Of a DNA stretch of 64,000 nt, positions 56,101 to 64,000 are shown piece after piece (positions within the stretch are counted from its first letter, which is position 1; every line of letters starts with the position of its first letter). A program made the translations under genes and the position numbers. The stretch lies in NCBI GenBank assembly GCA_012931725.1, contig CM022947.1, forward strand, positions 23,207,239-23,271,238, written 5' to 3'. The notes beneath the pieces are model-generated. The model saw only the letters and a program-made list of their open reading frames with translations. It was not told the DNA's origin and made no database searches. This DNA is from Litsea cubeba (lineage: Eukaryota; Streptophyta; Magnoliopsida; Laurales; Lauraceae).

Positions 56101-59100
56101 TCACAAAATTTTTTTTTTAATATCAAAAGAACCTGCTATACCACGACCAAAAAACCTGCAATATACCTCAAAATACTAACATCTAAACAACAAAAACCTT
56201 TGTATAAATATAAACAAATTAATTTCTATGTACATATATACACATGCAAGTATAGTATAAATTAAATCTACGCCTCAAGATCAAATAAAAATTCGGCAGA
56301 GTCTCCTTTGTATTTTCGACATTTCAAAAACCTAAACCCTATCATAACCTGAAAATCAATATCAACCCTTCCAAGATATATATAATTTTACATATTCTGA
56401 TCGAAAACCAAAACTTGCATATATAACATCACCACGCCAAATTCTAATTATTTGTAAATACTATCAAAATTTGTCTACAGTATAAACTCCGCAGATTCTA
56501 CCTATAAAAAAATGAGCAAGAAAGAACTATAGAACTAATAATTAATATAAAGCTTGACTAGACAAATCTCTATGGAATATTGTATATATATATTATCTGC
56601 ATTGTCTTCCATGGGATGTACAAAAAATTGAACTATATATAAACAAAAAAACCAAAAGTATGTATACATGTATATACTATGTAGGACATGATGCCTCCGT
56701 GTACCGCTGCTTCCTCGATTAGTTCTCCAATGAAAAATGGACCTACAAGGCATAAATCACTTCATCAATCAATACTTTGCAAGAGAAGCCTAGCTAATAT
56801 ATATATATGCTTCCTATCTGATCATGCATGAAGAACTATACAGTAAAATGAGATTTCCTGGCGAAAATAGCCACCATATGCAATCAATTAAACACAGCTT
56901 AAACGAAATAAAGTGGTTCATAGAACTATCGAAATTTCGGCATAGTCTCCCCTGTACATGTGACATGTAATTTTTTTTTACAACCTGCTAGTACCTGTAC
57001 ATGATAAAAAAAACACTTCATATAAACAACCCAATGCCCCGACACACTACAAAGTCATTCACCACTACTTCATCATTCATACACCATCCAGCCATAGCAC
57101 TTCAATGCCCCAACACACATAAAAAGATGCACCAAAAAAACTTATGTTCATTCATTTCTATATCCAACACCATGTGATTATTCCAAAACAACATTCTCAT
57201 TACAAGATACAAAACAATAAAAGGGGAAGTTGGTCCTGGCCTTTTTCAGAAACAAAGATAATTCTAAAGCAGTAATGAGTCTTGTAATCAATAATGGTGT
57301 ATCATTAAATCCTCAATCTCAATAATGTTCAACTTACCATAAGTACTTTTGCCTTTCAGTCTAATTCTTTTTATGTGTCTTGTAATCAACCATCTATAAA
57401 TGAATACTGGCATTAAATTTAAATACATGCAGAATTTGGAGCATGAGGAGAAAATGACAACTTCAAGGCAGAATTTGGGCTTAAGTTCTCCCACTTGGAA
57501 GTGAAATGAATCACTAGGACATGTAATATCAGATCATATGTTTAAAGGGATGTATATATGATAGAAAGTGAACTGAAAAAAAAATCATTTTCACAAGTCA
57601 TTCTTAAGAAACAAAATGATTTGATTAGCTGCACATAACAATATACCAATGAAGAGAGACTCTCATAAGAATTCAAAGAAAAAAGTTATAAGTGCCAAAT
57701 ATTGCATGAGTTCAGGACTTTTATTGTACCATTTACAGGCACTTCTTTTGTCTGAATGTCAAGCCATATCTATACAAAACTCAAACTACTTATATCTGTC
57801 AACCGACCCTTGTCCAAGGAATCATATTTCCCGATAGGCCCGTACAATGAGCCTACCTTACTGATTCACATACCAAATGACAATCACACAAAGGAAGCAA
57901 TACGAGTACAACACCCTTTATATCTGCTTTCACTACTATATCTGACAGCAAGACGAGTTTCTGTACAAGGAAATAACACAGTACTCTAGAGTTTTTTTTT
58001 TCTGGATTGTATCTGGCAGTGTTTCAATGAAAATAATAGTGATGTACAAGAGGAAGTCTCAGTAATGCGGCACAAAGTTTGCAAAAGAAAAAAAATGAAT
58101 GGTAAATTTTATTAATCCCTCCCCCTCCTCCATTCATCCATTTTCCTTTTTTAATATTGAATGGTAAATTTTATTAATGAGCAACCAACCTTTCATCTAT
58201 TTTCTTTAACAATATTGCCGCTTCATTCGCCCATCATTCTTGGATCCAAACCATTTATAAACACTATTCCCCGTGAAAAATCACCAGCACAAATTCCACT
58301 CCAATTGAGTAGGCTGGCATAATAGAGCCAATGCTGTGTTTACAGAATAGTGGGTGCAGTGATAATTCATAGTTGGTAGGACCGTAGGATTAATGAGTGA
58401 TTTGCATTTAAGAACAATGGAACCCACAAATTGAAAGGGTGTGGCATAGCATCTAATCATTTTTCATCAATTGAAAAAAACAAGTGAATTATAGAAGGAA
58501 GGAAGAACAATATATGGAGGACAAGACAACAGGCTTTTATAATATAGAATTCAGTGTTGAGATTCTGCACTTTTCACTATATCAACGTCAAAGCAAGAGA
58601 AGCAATGGAGAAACTTGAAAACTTTAAATGCATGCAAAAGGGAAATCAGTATAGAAGGACTTACAAGTAGCAGAAGCACATAAACCAGGCAGGTTGTTGA
58701 TGTCAAGCTAAGAAAGCAACCCCACATGACAACAAACAATGTTGTAGGACCCAGATAGATCAAGGACCTACAACCCCTGACAAAACAGTCCTTCCACAGT
58801 AACAGCAACAACAACAGCAAAAGAAACTTCCACAATTTCACACACCCGGCAGAAACCATAGGCCAATGGTGATCAACCAAACAAGTGATTTTATCCCTGA
58901 AACAGCAAAATGCAGTTTGTGTGCCCAAAAATATATTCTTCTGAGATAGAAACCATTTCCATCCTTGTTTGAACAGCCCTATATCTTCCATAGCAAAGCC
59001 TAACACGACAAACACTTGCTACTTCCAATAATTCAGCCTCAGTATCCCCTTAAATGGTTTTCCTTCACATTCTCAGCTGTGCCATCCACATCTTCCACCT

Positions 59101-59707
59101 GGAAATCAAGATTCAGACATACTCAATTCAATTGGATAAATGAAGGCTACACATATCTCACTTTTAAACTGATTCTACAATGACTTTCCTGGGACAAATC
59201 TAAAACCACCTAAAGCATCCATAACGACGTCTAGTCGATTACAAAACATGAAAAAGACGTAATGTTGCAAAACAAAAGATATTTCCAGCCATTTGGACAG
59301 TGTTTCTTCATGTGTTGGCACACACCAACATCCCACCTCTGTAGTAAAAGAATGGCACACACCAACATCCCACCTCTGTAGTAAAAGAAAAAAAAAGGGG
59401 ACATAAAACAAAGCCATCAGTGGGTTCACAAGTGTGTGTGAACTTAAATAGCTTAAAAGAAGTATTCCATAGATAGGATCCTATAGAGAAGGATTCTACA
59501 AATATTGTTTCTACTGAAAATGAACTAACGGTAGCACTAGGAGCAGCCAAAACTTGAAACACCCCAATGCCAGCAAAACCTCTTAACAATCCCCGCCAAA
59601 TATGGCAGCTTGGGCCAGGTTACCCATTTTATGTTTATTTATAAATTAAAAAGCTACTACACCAACATGCATTCATGACAATATAGAGGCAAAAGCATAG
59701 AATGTAC
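56101..59707. other. CACTA2 noncoding interior
   Basis: This is AT-rich DNA without a recognised gene. It holds a 42-bp tandem duplication of GGCACACACCAACATCCCACC...GTAGTAAAAGAA (about 59308-59390). Minus-strand frames of 154 codons (58551-59015) and 84-93 codons (59175-59589) have low-complexity hydrophobic translations and no known domain; I do not call them genes. Confidence 0.5.
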
Positions 59708-62700
59708 CTATTTTCCATTGTTGATAAAATCTAAAATGTATTCAACTAACTCCAAACATAAATCATTAAGCTCCTCGTCGCCATATGTCACTGCCTCCCC
59801 AAGTTCTTTCAACTTAGATTTTGTCGACACGAGAGGATCTTCCATAAGGTGCTTCATAAATTTCATTACATAAACCCCGCCTTCTTTTTTCCCCGTTTGC
59901 TTAGGGCACTACATAGAGACCATAAAAACATACAAAAGGATTAGGAAGCATGTGTGATCTCATAAACAAAATTATTCATTGCTCACCTTCACCAATTCCC
60001 GAGTCGGATTTCCTTTAACTCTTTTTCCCATTTCCATAGCTGCAACTTTCATCGCACTTCACGCAACGATATCCATTAAGACTTGTATTTTAAAAGAGAA
60101 GCCTTGAAAACAGATGAACAAGAAGAATTAATGAACTACTCACTCATTCACTATGAAACTTTACATTCAAGTCAACCACCTTTCGTACCAAGGAGTCCAA
60201 CCAGAACACTTCCATTGATGTCATATCAATGACTAATTGAAGCCAATGACCCCTAAATCCATAAAAGCGGACAGATTAAATGACACAAGTGGATATAAAA
60301 TGACTACTAAGATAAATTGAAGACAAGTGAAAATATACTTCACCCTTACATGGTGGAGTATGGAACAAAAATCAGTTGGTTATTTTTTGCAATTTTCATT
60401 CTCTTTATCATGTTGCGTTTCATCTCTTCTTTGTCTCCAAAATCATTGAAATGTGCAGGATGGGAAAATCCATATCTTGCTCGAGAATTTTCAAATCGAT
60501 CGTAGAGAAACCTAAAGAAATAAGGTAAATAAAGTGGTCATTAACATCAAATATATTAAAGACTGATAGTTCTTAGGAAATGACAAATAGTTTACCTTTG
60601 GTATGCAGTCATAGAGTTAACCTCTAGCTTCTTCATGTTACAAAGATCTAACAAATCAGATTTTAAGAAATAATTGAATTCTATATCTTCTTCAAATACC
60701 CCCTTCTCAAGTGGAATACTTACCTGACTTGATTTCATCATCTTTTCTATAATCTTGCCAAACTTTTGGAGTTGACTTTCCCCTTCACCATTAGTTGCAT
60801 CACCATTAGCTACAAAAGAGTCATCAACCACACTCTACATCGGAATCCAAATTAAAATGAAAAAGTTAATTATGGTAGTTAAACTTAAGCATAACTAATA
60901 AGAGTTGGAAAATACACTTTACCTTATCACCTAATATCACCCATTTTTCAGGCCAAGCCACAAATGAGTTGTGTGCATCTAAAATAGTGGTCAAAATACC
61001 ACGTACAGGTATATGAAGAGGGGAATCAGGACACAATACACAATCAATCGACACTCGTACATTGTGCTCCCCTAAAGAAATATTGTGAATTTTTTCCAAT
61101 GGTCCAGTCTTCCCATAAACCTTTCCTTTCGCAACAATCTTGTCCTTTGATCCCAAAGCCAATCTACAATTTTGCGGGGAACTAAGAATATTTGATGATG
61201 TCTTGTTCACTTTTGAAGGACCACCATCTTCAAGCTGCATGTTATAAGAGTTAAATACGAATTCATATGGTTATTAAGCAATGCATATAGTTAGGTCCCT
61301 TAGTTAAGAAATCATGTATTCAACATAATCCACCAAAACAACAAAAAACTGTGGTTTGGTAAACTACCTGTTGACCTCTTAAAACACCGCTACTATTGGA
61401 TGCAATATTTTCTGAATGGAGAGAGTTCTGATATGTCTCTTTATCCTTCACAATTTGTTCTAAAATTTTCACCCTTTCCTGAGATTCATGTAACTGGGCC
61501 AACAACTCCTCATTATACTTCTTTATTCTGCGTTTTGGTATTTTGAAATAGGCCATTGGAGTGACATGCTTCCCTTCCCCTCTAACTCGTCCACAATGCT
61601 CCGAGGTACCCAAAGCCATAGTAAGAACATCATTGCTCCCCTTAGTCATTACAGCCCCCTCATTTACTTTCTTTTTCAGATCATCCTACAATAACCATGA
61701 CACCAATGAATCCGAGCCATATGTATACAGCTAATATTCAAATACTTTGATGCATGGTCATGCAAGGCACTTAGGGAGTATACTAGACCCACAAGTTATA
61801 GTGAGGACGTAGGATGCCTCGCATCTAACTTGGGCACTATTACAAAAAGTCTAAAACAACTTACAATTTTTCTAAAAATGGAAACTTACAATTTTTCCTA
61901 CTACTTCCCTTGTGGAATCATTTGAATATTCCCCGTTTTTGTTTTGACGAGCAACTTCCATTTGACACTCCTATCTTCATGATCAACGAAAATGCCTGTC
62001 TCTATGGATTTTTTTTTCTATACATGAAATATGAAAACACAATTAAGCATCTAAGTTAGTTTAGTTCAACCATAAGAAACTATTTAAAATAGTTCTATAC
62101 TAATTGTACTTACAATATCTTCTTCAAGACCTGCATAGCCTGATCTGCTTAGTCGGTGTGTATACACATTATTGGACTGCCTTTTAGATTGTAAAATGTT
62201 TAACTCCTTAAAATTACAAAGAAGAAAAGACATTAACATACATACATCAGCATATAAGATAGTGAGTGTCATGGGTGCAGCGGTGTGCTCAGTGCTCTGT
62301 GAGTGAGTGCAATGGTGTGCTGAGTGGACCTTAAGTGTGCTGAAGTTGATGAACCAGTAACAAAATGTTCAATAAAATAAAAGTAATCTATAGAAGTAGA
62401 TATATACCTGAAACTCTGGGGTCAACCTTGATTGCACAAATTCAGTCCAAACTAATTTGTCGATAAACTTATACTTTGTAGGTGGCTCCACAAGTAGTTC
62501 GGGATTATCTTTTAATGGAAGTATATACTTAGTAGTCAGAGTTGTCTTGAACGTCCTCCACTTGAGGCCAATATCAGATATAACTTGAGCTCTCGTACTT
62601 TCATCCAACACAAATCTCGTCTATACCAAATGAATTAAATGGTTAGCGATTTCCCGTAATATTTTCATGCCAATTAATACAAATAGCTTAGTATACAGAT

Positions 62701-63064
62701 AGCTTAGTAACAGGAAAAATGACAAATAATAGGAAAGCACATATTTATTTACCTTCATTGTAGCCCATAAATCTCTTTCCAGCTGCCCTTCCCTAAGATC
62801 TTTCAATTTACGCCAATCACTAAATGCGTTAAGTGGAACCATCACTCTTGTCAAAGCCCCTTCGTAACCAGCTAATTTCCTGCGTACTTCTTTTGGTGTA
62901 GGCCTACCCTTTTGATCACACTCAACAGTAATTACATTTCCATCCCAATTCTTGGTCAACTCAAGCATTAAAGTTGTCCCCCTTATCTTTCCTTTTTTTT
63001 TAATGCGGGGTTGACCAACATTACTTATGTTGTCCTGTGATTCACCATTCCTTTCTGGATCCAT
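59708..63064 (-). CDS. CACTA2 TnpA-like protein fused to Ulp1/C48 peptidase-like domain (11 exons)
   Basis: I place 11 exons: 63064-62753, 62620-62408, 62206-62114, 61970-61890, 61685-61368, 61234-60923, 60834-60596, 60511-60350, 60252-60160, 60056-59987 and 59908-59708. All have GT...AG borders, and their sum is 2094 nt, an open frame of 697 codons plus stop. The N-terminal half has Transposase_24/TnpA-type motifs (VRRKLAGYEGALTRVMVP, SRSGYAGLEEDI, LGTSEHCGRVRGEGKHVTP) and a KKYNEELLAQLHESQERV coiled coil. The C-terminal 230 residues match Ulp1-type peptidases: SRARYGFSHPAHF, GHWLQLVID (catalytic His), FWLDSL (Asp) and CPKQTGKKEGGVYVMKF. In that last block the usual ECG Cys is Gly (codon 59879-59881). 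No stop or frameshift is seen, so the gene looks intact but peptidase-dead. The exon 9 donor (A|GTTTCA) is the weakest boundary. Confidence 0.8.
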
Positions 63065-63282
63065 TACTAGCTGTGAAAAAAAAACATACAAATCAATAAA
63101 TATATTGTGTATGTCATGGAATAGGTAATACATACAATGGTGCAATGCATAGCATACTAACACTATCACTAAGTGTGACATCAGTTCAATTAGACTATAT
63201 ATGCTTCTGTCAAACAAGTACATAAAGGAATATTTAGCAATAAGAAACACTTACACAAAAAAAAAACAATTATACTACGTTT

Positions 63283-64000
63283 TCAAATATCAATGTCGGT
63301 CCAAGTCCCCTCAGCATCTTCACGCATGTACATTGCCTCATATTCATTTATAGCATCCAATGGTTCATCATATTGCATTACTTCAGGACGAGTTTGATCT
63401 TCAATGCCAACATCAAAGAGGACTTCTTCATTGTCATCAACATTATAGGTTCTTTCAGGAGTTGCTAGAGCAATGGACCATTTATGATTGACTGGATCAG
63501 GTACATAGAAGACTTTCTTTGCTTGAGAGGCTAAAATGAAAGAATCAGATTTATAACCAATTCTAGCAAGATCAACTATGGTGAATCCCAGCTCATCTAC
63601 CTTAAATCCATTCTTGTTGTCAACCCAATCACACTTGAACAATGGGATTTTGAAATGACTATAATCAATCAACCATATTTCCACAATAACACCATAGTAC
63701 CTTGATTCGCAGAAAACAGGATTATTATCCTTTGCACTAGACACGTTCATCGCCATGGCCACTAGACTTACACCACTATTCTGAGTGACATGTGAAGCAT
63801 CACGATCCTTTGTGGTAAAACGACAACCATTAATGGTATAACTATGATATTCATAACATGTATACGAGGACCTTGTGATATCCATCTCAAGATTTCTGAG
63901 ATGTTGTTACCGGTGACACGCCGATCTTCAAAAACCTGTGTTCCTAAGAAAATTAGTCACATTTAGTAAATAGACACAACACAAGTCTTACGGTTGACAA
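63283..64000 (-). pseudogene. CACTA2 TNP2 gene, 3' part with DUF4216 domain
   Basis: The stop is at 63283-63285. Reading upstream on the minus strand, DUF4216 motifs are clear: SYTINGCRFTTKDRD, TQNSGVSL, YYGVIVEIWLIDY, FKCDWVD, QAKKVFYVPDP and an acidic tail EDAEGTWTDIDI. Further upstream, QVFEDRRVTGNNISEIL and RWISQGPR (about 63870-63935) are TNP2 C-terminal sequence in a different frame. A 1-nt frameshift near 63855-63865 therefore seems likely. An intron acceptor is possible just upstream (CTTAG, near 63945). The transposase core lies beyond the window, so overall integrity cannot be judged. Confidence 0.82.

Larger units (their letters stand above)
26393..64000 (-). mobile_element. CACTA1: giant nested CACTA (En/Spm) transposon, left end to beyond window
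   Basis: The left terminus CACTACAAGAACCTGCACTTTTGG at 26393 has the standard CACTA end and is preceded by TTG, the presumed 3-bp TSD. It is followed by subterminal 63-bp repeats, then a 171-bp satellite array, a spliced TnpA-like gene (40569-52734, minus) and a TNP2/DUF4216 gene (52906-55679, minus). CACTA2 shows the same order of parts, which supports treating these as one element. A Tourist-like element, a gag-only gypsy element, Copia2 and CACTA2 are nested inside. The right end is not in the window. That the left TIR and the genes belong to one element is inference; they could be two neighbouring CACTA copies. Confidence 0.6.
55680..64000 (-). mobile_element. CACTA2: second CACTA transposon, left end to beyond window
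   Basis: The terminus CACTACTAGAAAAAAGGC at 55680 interrupts the TNP2 frame of CACTA1 right after TCATCATCA; the TSD is probably TCA (55677-55679). Next come subterminal CCGATATAA repeats, 3.6 kb of noncoding DNA, a TnpA-like/Ulp1 gene (59708-63064, minus) and the 3' part of a TNP2 gene (63283 onward, minus). The right terminus is not in the window. Gene order and orientation match CACTA1. Confidence 0.85.

Noticed and set aside
58551..59589. Minus frames of 154 and 93 codons in CACTA2
   Set aside because: Hydrophobic low-complexity translations without a domain, overlapping a short tandem duplication; no splice-consistent model.

Overview
The window reads as nuclear DNA of a flowering plant, probably a eudicot with a large, transposon-rich genome. 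The basis is two Ty1/copia LTR families primed by initiator-Met tRNA, Ty3/gypsy LTRs, CACTA (En/Spm) transposons with TNP2 and DUF4216 genes, a Tourist-like element and a spliced BCS1-like AAA-ATPase gene. The species cannot be named from the sequence. There is one recognisable host gene in 64 kb; almost everything else is nested mobile DNA.

Left part (1-12.9 kb): a run of 50 C, the 3' end of a gypsy-type LTR, and an old copia fragment (Copia1, + strand, 798-7450). Copia1's 3' LTR is split by a 3.1-kb solo LTR with a 5-bp target duplication. Then follows an inverted LTR-like end and 5 kb of anonymous DNA with several degenerate tandem repeats. From 12892 to 21278 lies a complete but decayed copia element on the minus strand (Copia3, same family as Copia1) with paired LTRs, PBS, PPT and a perfect 5-bp TSD (GGGCC).

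Host gene (22.9-25.7 kb): a two-exon BCS1/AATP1-type AAA-ATPase on the plus strand. Its intron carries a 149-bp CACTA-type MITE with a 3-bp TSD. The last exon has a probable 1-nt frameshift.

Right part (26393 to the window end): my reading is one very large CACTA element (CACTA1) that starts with CACTACAAGAA at 26393 and runs beyond the window. It holds, in order, 63-bp subterminal repeats, about 33 copies of a 171-bp satellite (27.65-34.09 kb), a spliced minus-strand TnpA-like gene and a minus-strand TNP2 gene. Four elements are nested in it: a Tourist/Harbinger element inside the satellite; a gag-only gypsy element in LTR-INT-LTR-partial INT form (35057-39172); a very young copia element with an intact polyprotein (Copia2, 42313-52039); and a second CACTA element (CACTA2, from 55680) inserted in the TNP2 gene. 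CACTA2 has the same layout: TIR, subterminal CCGATATAA repeats, a minus-strand TnpA-like gene and a minus-strand TNP2.

The most unusual points are these. Copia2 is flanked by a 165-bp duplication of its target, and its 5' LTR lacks its first bases at a TATGC microhomology, as if one end was integrated normally and the other by end-joining. CACTA2 carries an apparently complete 11-exon gene joining a CACTA TnpA-like protein to a Ulp1/C48 peptidase-like domain whose catalytic Cys position is Gly. CACTA1 contains a centromere-sized satellite monomer array, and its genes show CGA-to-TGA-like stops.
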